A stretch of 64,000 nucleotides of DNA from Oscarella lobularis. Lineage: Eukaryota; Porifera; Homoscleromorpha; Homosclerophorida; Oscarellidae. A program made the translations under genes and the position numbers. The notes beneath the pieces were generated by a model. The model did no database searches. It saw only the letters and a list, made by a program, of their open reading frames with translations, and was not told where the DNA came from. Location of the stretch: NCBI RefSeq assembly GCF_947507565.1, contig NC_089177.1, positions 496,001 through 560,000 on the forward strand, given 5' to 3'. This document shows, in pieces, positions 47,201 to 56,908 of this stretch. The first letter of the stretch is position 1. The number at the start of each line of letters is the position of its first letter.

Positions 47201-49443
47201 ACAAGATCCTCATCAAAAACAAGAAAAAGCCGCCGGATGCGTTTTCGCAGCAACAACTGTTAGCACGAAACGTTGAACCGGACTTTGATGACATCGAGGA
47301 AGAACTCGGCGACGACGGCGACGGTAAGTCGCTTGCATTCTTGTTTATAATTATAACCCCATAATGCATGCAGACACTCAAGGCAAATACGGAACGCTCT
47401 CAAGACGTCAAAATCCGTCTGGAAGCGGTCTTCTTGACGACGACAGCGGCGGCGCGACGGAAGGCACCGGCACGCTATCTCGCATGAGAGGTCTCGATTT
47501 TCGAATGTCATTGGACCGTGCGAGCTACGACGCCGCCGCCGATCCCATGGGCGTCGGCGGCAATCTCATGTCGCCTGAACCGACGTACAAACGGCAAAAG
47601 GAGACGAACAAAATCGCCGACGAACTATCTCGTCTCGTCATCTACACGCAGGCGATCAAATTCACCGGTTTATCGTCCGGACTTCCAACGTCTATTTCCT
47701 TTCCCGGCGGCACGAGCGGTGCGAGCGGTGTGAGCACGACTATGCTCAGCTCTTTGCTCGAAGACCAATCGTCGTATACTCCGCCGTCGCGACGCTCCTC
47801 GTTTGCCGTGCCGCCGCCGACGCAGCGACCGCGTGCCGCCTCGGAGGTTAATCCGGCGACGATCAGTCTGATTTCGCGCAAGGCGAGCGATCGGAAATTG
47901 TCGTCGCCCGAACCGCTGCCCACGTGGTCGTCGCCGGGGCAACGACGACCGTCGATTTGCAGTCGAGCGTCGTCGATGAATTCGTCGACTGCAAGTAGCT
48001 GCGGCTACGATGGACTCGTCGCGTTTCGGCTCTCCGGTTCGGGCTCCGCGCCCGGATCTTCGTACGATTTGGCGAGAATGAGTGAAACGCCGCGCGCCTT
48101 TCAAATGTCGTCCGTCGGCGAAAGCACGGGAAAGAAATTGGTTAAGAAGCAGTCGAATGAGCTTATCGTGTAAGATAAAGGACGTTTCGCGTTGGGACGC
48201 AATTCCACTTGTGATCGATCCCTTGTTTATAATTGTTCTCTTTTTATCTGTAGTCACACTGAGCTGCAGCTGATGCGCGTTTATCCGGCAGCGAAACGCA
48301 TCGACTCGTCGAATTTTAATCCGCTTCAGTTTTGGCTGTGCGGACTGCAATTTGTCGCTTTGAATTATCAGACTGAGGGTACGTCGATTTTATTAATTAA
48401 TGTATTCGTTGTTGAGTGTTCCTTAGATTCGGCTATGCAACTAAATCGCTCCATGTTCAGTCAGAACGGCGGCTGCGGTTACGTTCTGAAACCGTATGTC
48501 TACTGGAGTCACTCGGCTCCATTTACGACGTTCAATCCTTTTGAAACCGAACAGCCAAACGTCGCCCCGTTGACAGTTACCGTAAAGGTAAATAGGAACA
48601 TCTACATGAAAAGAGAATAGGCACACGACGCTTTTTCTTTATAGGTTGTATCTGGTCAGCGGCTAAGTTCCAATTTTACCACGAGCGTTTCGGTTGAGGT
48701 GGAATTGACGGGCATCCCCTCGGATTACAACAAACACAAAACGAAACAGTCTAACCGAAATGCGTTGAATCCCGTGTGGGACGAAACGTTCGTCTATAAG
48801 GTAAAGAGAGATCTCGCGTTGCTTGCTGCAAAAGGGCACGTGCAATTCTTTTTTTCAGGTGGCCTTCCGTGAGCTTGCTTTTGTTCGATTTACCGTGTGG
48901 GAGTCGAATTCTCAGACACTGCTTGCCCAGCGAGTCGTTCCTTTGCGGCATCTCAGACAAGGTTTGAAGAGAAATAAATAGCTATAGTGTAGTTACATGT
49001 ATATTAAACGCTCTCTTTTTTTTTTCCCCCTATAGGATATAGACACCTTCGGTTGCACTCAGCACAGGACAGTCCCCTGGAGGTTGCAACGCTTTTTATT
49101 GCTACTCGAATGACAGAAGATTACGAAGAAAGCGACGACGGCACCTGCACTGGCGGGTGGGATTATCAGCGTTTACATCACGAAATTTGGCGTGAAAAAA
49201 ATGTGCCGGTAAGTTGTTCGAGCGTCTGCGTGCGCTCCGCCTTTTACGCCGCGTGTCTTCATGCAGACTTGTCCGGAAGAGCGACGCAGTTCCGCAGATA
49301 GCATTGATTGTGAGCGAGTCACTGAGGAGGAAAAAGGAACGTCGGAAGGTACCAGTAACGACAAAAACAAAAACAAGAATTCGAACTCCGAAACGGACAG
49401 TTGGACTCGAAAGGAATTTAACATTGTAAGGTACGACGTGTAA
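39219..49443 (+). CDS. PLC-epsilon-like phospholipase C with RasGEF and PTB/ankyrin/FERM-like N-terminus
   Basis: About 25 exons and roughly 2,800-2,900 residues by my exon sums. In order: a PTB-like domain ([28 protein letters not shown]); ankyrin repeats ([39 protein letters not shown]); a helical region; a FERM F2-F3-like part ([39 protein letters not shown]); a RasGEF/CDC25 domain ([59 protein letters not shown]); a PH domain ([20 protein letters not shown]); EF-like helices; the PLC X box ([46 protein letters not shown]); the Y box ([29 protein letters not shown]); and C2 ([23 protein letters not shown]). Both catalytic His and the Ca-binding acidic residues are present. The X core is closest to PLC-epsilon, but no C-terminal RA domains follow: the protein ends FNIVRYDV. 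The Y region has a long Ser/Pro insert (47700-48170). Confidence 0.85.
43531..43570 (+). repeat. (GGC)13 trinucleotide repeat, poly-Gly
   Basis: Pure GGC run coding polyglycine in the PLC gene, between the FERM-like and RasGEF domains. Confidence 0.95.
44184..44222 (+). repeat. (GA)n dinucleotide repeat in PLC intron
   Basis: About 18 GA units in the intron between two RasGEF exons. Confidence 0.95.
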
Positions 49444-49637
49444 AACTGAGATTAATTCGACACCTATTTTTAATTGTACTTGAACATGTTTAAATAAGTA
49501 AGTAATTAATCGATTAATTAAGCATTGTAATTGAAATGAACACTGGCAGTTTCGAAATTGCCACGCTCGCGTTGAATACCCTATTAGCGTAGATTACGTG
49601 ACGACGTTACGGACTGCCGTATCGTTCTTTACTCACA

Positions 49638-51949
49638 ATGGCCGTCAATCTTTCCAAGTACGGCAAAGAACTCAAAGCGGCGTACGAAGACGTCATCAGC
49701 AACTCGTCGGACACCGACTGGTATTGAAACAGGGACGACGTCGCTTTCGCACGTCCAATTTGCATGTGCAGGGCTCTTTTCGGCTACGACAAGCAGTCGA
49801 ACGACCTGAAAGTCGTCTCGACGGGCGGTAAGACCTGGAAAGAGTGCAAGAACCCAAGGAGATCCTCCGCTTTAGACGGCGGATTCGACGAGCTCGTCGA
49901 CGAAGTAAACGGCTCTAAAGTTCAGTATGCCTGGTGCAAAGTGACCGACCCGAACACGAATCTACCGAAATTCGTTCTCGTCAATTGGGTGAGCGTATCG
50001 TGCACCCAAAAGGGGGCCCCTTCTCTATTTCTCCTCGCAGTTCGCCGAAGGAGCGCCGAGTTCGCGACTGGGCGTGTGTCAGAGACACGTTCGCGACGTG
50101 GCGTCGTTTTTACGCGTACGTGGGTGCCCGTGCCGTCGATTTTCGCATTTCCTCTCGATTCCGCTTTCTAGGGGGCCCACGTCACGATCAACGCGCGAAA
50201 CGAAGGCGATCTCGACTCGGACGTGATCGTCGACAAAGTTTCGAAGTCGTCCGGGTCGAATTACAGCTTCCACAAGGAGAAAGCTCGACCCGTCGAGCCC
50301 CAAGGACCCGTGGTAAGAAATTCCTAATTTTCAATTAATTAATCAAAAAGTTAATTAAAGCAGTGCCTAAAACGTTTTATGACGTCATAATTCAGCAATG
50401 ACCCTCACATGTTTCGTTTTTCAGGGTTCTGTGTATAAGAAGGCAGACGCCCGGACTGATATCGTTCCAGAGAAAAGAGATGAGTTCTGGGCTGCGCAAG
50501 ATGTTGGGATTTTTAAAAATTGACGTTGACTTGTGAGAGACTATTCAGTCTTTTGATATAGAAAGCCGAGGAGCAGAGAAGAGTGGCTGATCGTAAGGCT
50601 CAAGCTGAGGCGACTCGAAGAAAGGAGGCGGAACGAAAAGAACGCGAGGTCAGACCTAGGCTCATCTATAGTCCTCTTTGCAAGAGGAGTGTCATCTGAC
50701 CTATTCTGTGTTTTTTAGGTCCAAGAGACTGCTCGTCGTGATCAGAGAGTTGCTGAACGGGCTCAAGCAGTTGAAACGCAGAGGCAATACATTTCTATTC
50801 TCGAATTTCACTGTACTACCATAACAATTGGACGTGCGTTTCTTCAGAAAGAAAGAGAGGGAGGAATTGAAGAGGCGACAGGAGGATGAGAAGGCTCACT
50901 ACAAGGCCAGAATGGAGGAACTGGACGCAGAGACGGAAAGAGACAAGAGACGAGCAGAGGAATCGCGGCGACGTCAGAGAGAAGAGGTAAGAAAACCAAG
51001 ACAAAAAACATACATACAAGTCAATACTGAAATCTCTTTGTGTCTAAAAGGAACGTCAAGCCATTGGAGCTGCAGTTCGTCAGACGAAGGAAACGGTCGC
51101 CGAACGGCAGGCCGAAGCGCGCGAGGCTCAAGATGAAGCCGAACGAGCCAGACAGGCCGCCGAAGATGCGAGGAGAGCCGTAGACGAGGCCCGTCGACAG
51201 AGGGACGCCGAAGCGGAAGCGGAAGTAAGTGGCCCTGAGAACGAATCTTAGAGCGTTTGGAATATATGTATTAGGCCGAAGCGGAAGCTGCGGCGGCTGA
51301 AGAGGCTGCTCGCGAAGCGGAAGAAGCGGCAGCTCAGGCGGAGGAAGCAGCCCAGCAGGCAGAAGAAGAACTGGTTAATTAAACATGCGTTTACGGTATA
51401 TATCTATATATCTATATGTATTGTAGGAAGCAGAACCTGAACCTGAAGCTGAACCTGAACCTGAACCCGAACCGGAGCCAGAGCCAGAGCCGGACGAGGC
51501 TATGTACGGAAACGTTGAACCAGAAGCCGCTGCAGTTCCAGCTGATGAACCTGAAGAGGCTCTTTACGATGACGTAGATGAGCAGCAGCCCGTTCAGCAA
51601 GAAGCAGACGATGGCCTGTACGATACAGTTGAACCGAAAGAAGAAGGAGGAGGAGGAGGAGGAGACGAAAGCCAAGTGAGTGGATACAGATATTCTATAT
51701 AATAGATTTATCTCTTTGTTTTAGTCTGCTCGGGCTGTTTATGATTACCAAGCTAGTATGGAATCTTTTCTCTGGTAATTCTCGTTGGTTACTTTGCGTT
51801 GCTTTTTTCTAGCCGATGACACCGAGATCTCGTTTGATCCTGATGATGTCATAACGGAAATTGAACAAATTGATGAAGGTTGGTGGAAGGGCCGTGCCCC
51901 TGATGGATCTTTTGGGATGTTTCCGGCCAACTACGTCGAGCTTATTTGA
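49638..51949 (+). CDS. DBNL: Drebrin-like protein (mAbp1/HIP-55)
   Basis: Start 49638 gives [20 protein letters not shown], the DBNL ADF-H domain. The Trp codon of 'TDW' is split by the first intron (GACTG|GT), continuing [18 protein letters not shown]. Then [20 protein letters not shown], an exon with [13 protein letters not shown], and [17 protein letters not shown]. Next [20 protein letters not shown], a long Arg/Glu/Ala coiled coil, a Glu-Pro hexapeptide repeat, and three YDD/YDT/YGN-type tyrosine motifs ([27 protein letters not shown]). The C-terminal SH3 is [20 protein letters not shown] and [19 protein letters not shown]; stop 51947-51949. Actin-binding endocytic adaptor. Confidence 0.93.
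51427..51496 (+). repeat. Hexamer repeat coding (E-P/A)n
   Basis: Tandem GAACCT/GAAGCT/GAGCCA units encode an alternating Glu-Pro/Glu-Ala run in DBNL. Confidence 0.9.
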
Positions 51950-52940
51950 TTCGACAACCAAAAAACGTCGGACGTTCTTTTTTCATTTCAATGTCTTTCT
52001 TTTGCATAGTGGAGTCATTCATTTGTCACAAGCTACACCATAGCGCCCTCGTGCTCATAATTTGTGACGTCATATTTTTGCTTTGGTACACGTCGCGAAA
52101 TAATTTGAAGTTCACGCCATGAAAATAAGGTCAGAAAAGCTGTGTTTCGCCTTATCTAATCTAGGTAGCGCACGCTCAGCCACGCTGTTTTCAAGCACGG
52201 AACGAAACGAAGGCGAACGTAGGCCAACAGAAGCCCGATCGGTGCTCAAAAAGACGACTTCTTGTACTCCGGCTGATTTGCAGGGAAAGGGATTCGAGCG
52301 GGGGCCCTCGAACCATCAAACTTTGTTCCAGGGTCGCGTTCATGCTTTTGCGCGTTATCCTAGCCTCCAATTCACGACAGAGGGGGCTACAGTTGTCCGT
52401 ATGATTCCTTGCGGTCTCAAATTGGCCTCAAATAGTAAATTTTGGCATTTTGTAGATCCACCTGACTGGAACTGAATGAAGGTGATTATCGTTCCAACTC
52501 CTTTTCTCTCTTTGGTGTGAAGAAGAGGTTGACCGCGGTTCCAACGTCCTCGGCAGGACGGGTCGGTCCAACTACCGGATCGCGGTGATTTGTAGCTCAA
52601 TTATAGCTGCAATCACCTTAAACTGCCTGTATGCCTCCTTTTGGTATGAGGCAATAACGTCTAAACGGCCAACGTCTCCTGGGCAGGCCTATATCAATTG
52701 CTGAAGCGATTGTGCGGCCCAGAGCAGAAAAACTGCCTAATTTCACGGCGTGAATCTCCACGGAGAGACTACATCCTTATTGTAGTCTTCCTAGGAGAAT
52801 GACGCCCAAATCGAAAACGTGCCTGCACTCGTTTCAGATGACAGTGCAGACACACATCAGTCTCAGTCTCTCCATCCAAGGATTTCTCTGGTAAGCAAAT
52901 TCATTGCCTCCTATTGGGCTAACTGTTTCTTTTCAGGATT

Positions 52941-53219
52941 GGGGTCCTGGGCATGACCCCGTCATTAAAAACTGCTGCATCGGGGTCCTGGGCAAGACCC
53001 CGTCATCAAAAACTGCCTCACAGGGGGTCCTGGGCATGACCCCGTCAAAACTGCCCATGCATGAAACGCGAAGGGAAACTCTGTGCATTTTTTTCAAATT
53101 TATTAAATAAATTGACCGTCCCTCCCCTTCAATTTACGAGCAGTTTTTGATCACGGGGTCATGCTCAGGACCCCGGGCGAGAGCAGTTTTTACCTACGGG
53201 GTCATGCTCAGGACCCCGA
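52941..53219. mobile_element. MITE-like element with multiple inverted sub-repeats
   Basis: Three direct units near 52941-52979, 52982-53022 and 53024-53056 share GGGGTCCTGGGCATGACCCC followed by GTCA and AAAACTGC. Two copies in reverse orientation lie at about 53140-53175 and 53182-53219 (GCAGTTTTT then GGGGTCATGCTCAGGACCCC). The whole is about 280 nt and could fold into a large hairpin; each unit is itself a GGGGTC/GACCCC dyad. No coding capacity and no clear target-site duplication. Could equally be a satellite or regulatory repeat. Confidence 0.5.
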
Positions 53220-53578
53220 CTCCTAAAAAAACGAACGTTAATAACAAACAATGCTGTCTATTGTCTAATATGGCTACCTGATGGTCGAACGCTGATGCGG
53301 TGGAACACTTCGCGCGCGAAAGAATTCCGAAGTCTCACGACAGGCTGCTTTTGTCTCCACTAGTTCTGGAGATCAAAAGCGCATGCAAGCAAGTCTACTT
53401 TCGCGAAAAAAAACAAAAAACAAACATGCAACTGAAATAAAGTTCTCTTCTTCCTCGCCATCATTGTCTTCGACGCCGACGACGCCGACGAAAATGACGT
53501 GAGACGTCGGCGCAAGGCTCGCTGTGCTGCATGGAGTCGAGTCGCGGCGTGACGAATTGGCAGAACTTCGGCTTGCGT

Positions 53579-53662
53579 CCCTTTAGATCTGTGCTCGAAA
53601 CAAGAAACAAAACGATTTTTTTCCCTTTAGATCTGTGCGCGAAACAAGAAACAAAACGATTT
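53579..53662 (+). repeat. About 40-nt tandem duplication, period about 44 nt
   Basis: CCCTTTAGATCTGTGC, one variant base, then GAAACAAGAAACAAAACGAT occurs twice in tandem. Confidence 0.9.
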
Positions 53663-54355
53663 CGCGACGACGCTTTCTACGTCGTTTACACTGCAAATGC
53701 CACGAACGCCATATGCCGTTGTTGAGTCGAAGTCGCTCGTTTCGCTCTGGAACGTCGTCATGTTCTTCCAGTGTTTCCATTTGCGGATGAACGAGCCCCG
53801 TGCTGCCAAGACGACGACGTCAGAGGCGACGAAACGCGACGCAATTCGCTTGCCTGCAAGTAGCTCCGGCGATTCAGAATGCAATCGGGACGCTCTGTAT
53901 TTCCATGAGCCCCTTCCTCAAGGACGTCGCGCACATGCGATGTCAGAGAAACTCGACACTCAAAACGGCCGAGGTCCCCTAAGGGGAAACGAGCGGAGAA
54001 AAACGCTACAAAGGCTTGCGAAGAAGGAAGACTCCAGATACCTTGGACTCAAGCTTGGCACGGCTTCCGAACAGCGAAGAGCAACCTCTTGCAACAGCGA
54101 ACAGCCGCATGCTCGCTCGAGCGCAATCTAAAAAGAGCTTCATGCTAAACTGGATGCGTCAGTGTGTAGAAAACGAACCCGAATGAGCCGAGGAGTCTCC
54201 GGTATCGATGAGGAGCGTTCGAGAGAAATCTCCTGCTCGAGGCGTCGAAGCAGCTACAGTACGGGACGTGAAGCACGTGATCAGAGTACATGTAATAGGA
54301 CTGCATCAGCAGCTCCCGTACAAGTAAATTTGCTGCAGTACTTGGTGTTCAGATT

Positions 54356-54368
54356 TCTTTCTTTAGAC
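54356..54368 (-). terminator. snRNA 3' box of U2 gene
   Basis: On the minus strand GTCTAAAGAAAGA lies about 18 nt past the U2 3' end and closely fits the metazoan 3'-box consensus GTTTN(0-3)AAARNNAGA. Confidence 0.65.
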
Positions 54369-54385
54369 ATTTATTTTTTCCCCCG

Positions 54386-54577
54386 AGGGGATGCACCGAG
54401 CCCGGAGGTAGTGCAAAACCGGGACGATGCGCGAGAGAGGCGCAGCAAGCTGCATTCCTCATCTCTAATTCCAAAGATTAAGTTAATCTTGGAGCCGGGC
54501 GATGCCCGGCGTCTCAGAGATTAAACTGAGAAGAACAGATACTACACTTGATCTTAGCCAAAAGGCCGAGAAGCGAT
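54386..54577 (-). ncRNA. RNU2: U2 spliceosomal snRNA
   Basis: The minus strand starts ATCGCTTCTCGGCCTTTTGG, the universal U2 5' end and stem I. Then comes CTAAGATCAAGTGTAGTATC, which includes the branch-point recognition sequence GTAGTA. Stem-loop II follows, then an Sm-type site (AATCTTTGGA) and 3' stem-loops with a CTTGCTGC-type loop and TCGTCCCGGTTTTGCACTAC CTCCGGG, ending GGTGCATCCC. Length about 192 nt, normal for U2. An snRNA 3' box follows. Minus-strand TATATAA (54601-54607) lies about 25-30 nt upstream of the 5' end. U2 base-pairs with the intron branch site in the spliceosome. It is head-to-head with the C45-like gene. Confidence 0.95.
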
Positions 54578-54806
54578 AACGATGACTGCTTCGCGCTCGG
54601 TTATATACCCTTTCTAGGGTTACTTCAATTGTTGAGGATGGCGCACAAAAGTGATTCTAACGCAGCCGTAAGCACCAGATTCTATCTATATCTTTCATCT
54701 GTGCACAACGCTGTTTCGCTTTGGCTTATCTTTCGCCTGCTTCTTACGTTCAGCTGACGACGTTCTGAGAGGAACGTTCTAACGTACTCGATTGTCACGT
54801 GATAAG

Positions 54807-56748
54807 ATGGGCTGGACATTGCTACTTCTGTTCCTCGTTTTCGGCGCTTCCGGCGCGTCTGAATGCCACGGAAAGGTGAATTCTATCTGTTAGCGACGTT
54901 TTGCAACGTCTTCGTTGTTGCAGCCGTCGCCGACGGCGCGTCCTAATTCGAATCCGATACAAACCGGAGCGCCGCGCTTCGTTCGGAGCGTGAAAAATGC
55001 CAAGCTGTATAGCGTCGGCGAACAAGACGAAGAAACGGCTCTGGTGCATCTGTGGGGTAGGAAAAAGAGTGAAAACCGCGGTCACAAAATATTCCGCCGT
55101 CATCAGGAACTCCTTACGAGATGGGCGTAGCTCAAGGCACGCTCATGAAGGAAGAGGTGTCGTCGTTTTTTGCTGCAGTATGGGCCTACATGGAAGAGCA
55201 AGTGGTAAACGAAAGAACTAGAATAAAAAGTAATGATATCATTAATTAATTAATTAATTAGGAGGAGGCAGTCAATTCGTCAGTGCCGAGTTTAAAATTG
55301 CAATCGTGGTTTTTGAAAGACGTTGCTAATCTAGGGTAAGCAGCATGCTGAAACGCCACAAAAACTCGAGTCGCCTGTCTTTAGCTTGGAAGCTGCGCTT
55401 GACTTGGAAATTGTAGCGACCAAACGTTTTACAGGTACTAAGCAACTTTTCTTCTCACGTACTATGATGACACGGGCTTCTTTAGGAAAATATTTTTATG
55501 AGGAACTGCAGGGATTGGCCGACAGTTCAGGAGTCGACGTCAAGGTCATAATCGACTTTGACTACTAACTGACAAAACCTTTGAGAAATTCTTTCCTTAG
55601 ACATTGGAAAGAATTCACATGATTGGGGAACTAACGTAGGATTGGCAAAATCAAATGCTGAAAAAAGAGTACCTGATTTTGGCAGGAAAGGTCACTGCTC
55701 CATGTTTGGCGCGTGGGGAGCAGCTGTAGCTAATACTCCGTCAAAGCTTCTCCAGCTCAGAGCTCTGGACTGGAACATCGATGGTATATTGACATGTATC
55801 CAGATGAATTGAATTGAATTTCTTTTCTTACAGGCCCTTTTAGAAATCATCCTCAGATCACCGTTTACCATCCGACACCTGGATCGGGAAACGGTTATGA
55901 CTTTGTCAATGTTGGCTGGACTGGCTGGATTGGATCGATTACGGGAATTTCAGCCAATCAAATGGCCATATCGGAAATTGGCGTCTCTTTTCCGGACGAC
56001 TCCTTTGGCTCCGACTCAAGATTTGGCGTTCCATTCACAGTACATGCATATCTAAAATTTTAGTTATTCTTTCATTTAGTTGGTTCTCTAGTACTTCTTG
56101 AGAGATATCCTTCAGTTTGAGAAAGACTTGGCCGGCGCAATGAATAGGACTTCAAGCGTTGAACGCACGTGTTCTCTGATCCTAGGATATGGAGACGGAA
56201 AGGTGATTAGATATACGCTATTTAGTGTTGGCTTTCGCTAATTTTCGCGCAGTCATCTGAATTTCGAGGAGTTGAATACTCGGCTTCCGTGGCAAACTTT
56301 TACACGGACACAAATCTGAAACCTGAAGCAGATTGGCATCCAAAGATTGAAAATATTGTTTACTGGGGTACAAAGATAAATACTGGTAGTACTAAATCAG
56401 TATTTTGATTGTGATCAAGGAATGGATTGGCTGTGTCCTGGCTATACCCAAGTCTTAGGAGAACAGTTGAAGAAGTTTCATGGCAACATCAGCGCCGATG
56501 TCACAATTCACGAAATTCTTCCCGTCGTTCAATCGGGCGATACCCACGTTGCCGTCTACGATTTGACAAATATGATGCTCTACGTTTCGAATGCAAAGGG
56601 CGACAGTGAAAAGGGGCCTCCTTTCGCTTACGACAGGTAAACTGCATAACTCTGGGGAATAGCGAATGGGACTAACTGAGATGTTCAATTTAGACCGTTC
56701 ATTCAAATGAATGTGACGGAATTGTTTTCTGTATCGCCTTCTGTTTAA
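54807..56748 (+). CDS. Secreted C45-type (acyl-transferase/dcd1-like) Ntn-hydrolase
   Basis: Start 54807 gives MGWTLLLLFLVFGASGASEC, a clear signal peptide. After an intron: APRFVRSVKNAKLYSVGEQD, then TPYEMGVAQGTLMKEEVSSF-type sequence, WSFLKDVANLGLEAALDLEI-type helices, YEELQGLADSSGVDVK, and TLERIHMIGELTKGHCSMFG AWGAA, where Cys is the expected N-terminal nucleophile after autocleavage. Next come LLQLRALDWNIDGPF, ITVYHPTPGSGNGYDFVNVG, WIGSITGISANQMAISEIGV, and a C-terminal part ending FIQMNVTELFSVSPSV (stop 56746-56748). The pattern matches peptidase family C45 / Dictyostelium dcd1-like proteins. Probably lysosomal or secreted amide hydrolase/acyltransferase; substrate unknown. GTCACGTGA (54794-54802) lies right before the ATG and resembles a CLEAR-type E-box. 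Confidence 0.8.
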
Positions 56749-56908
56749 ATAACAACTAAGACGATTTTTTTGAGTGGGTGCATCTATGTATCTGGTGCAC
56801 GTTTTTTTATGTTATGTTACCTGATTGCTGCAGCGAAAGTTGCTGTCCGCCGAGTCCACTGAAAAGCACAGGAACACCGTAGTCTACGTAAGCAGTACCT
56901 TCGAGGTT

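Larger units (their letters stand above)
51950..54385. other. 2.4-kb repeat-bearing region without a convincing gene
   Basis: Open frames of 100-145 codons occur here (for example 52119-52475 and 53697-54131). None resembles a known family, joins plausibly to other exons or has flanking gene signals. The region holds small hairpins (GACTACA/TGTAGTC near 52770-52790), an inverted-repeat element, a short tandem duplication and, at its right end, the 3' flank of the U2 gene. Confidence 0.5.

Noticed and set aside
48441-49424. Minus-strand open frames over the PLC C2 exons
   Set aside because: They cross introns and exons of the well-supported plus-strand gene and resemble no protein family.
52119-52475. 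118-codon ATG-initiated open frame after DBNL
   Set aside because: No family resemblance, no splice partners, and sits in a repeat-bearing region; not called as a gene.
52941-53219. Possible CRISPR-like array (repeated 20-mers with short spacers)
   Set aside because: Only five units, in two opposite orientations, spacers themselves partly repeated, and a eukaryotic genome context; better explained as a MITE-like repeat.
53697-54131. 144-codon open frame upstream of U2
   Set aside because: Composition is Arg/Ser-rich and lacks any motif; overlaps another frame on the opposite strand; no support.
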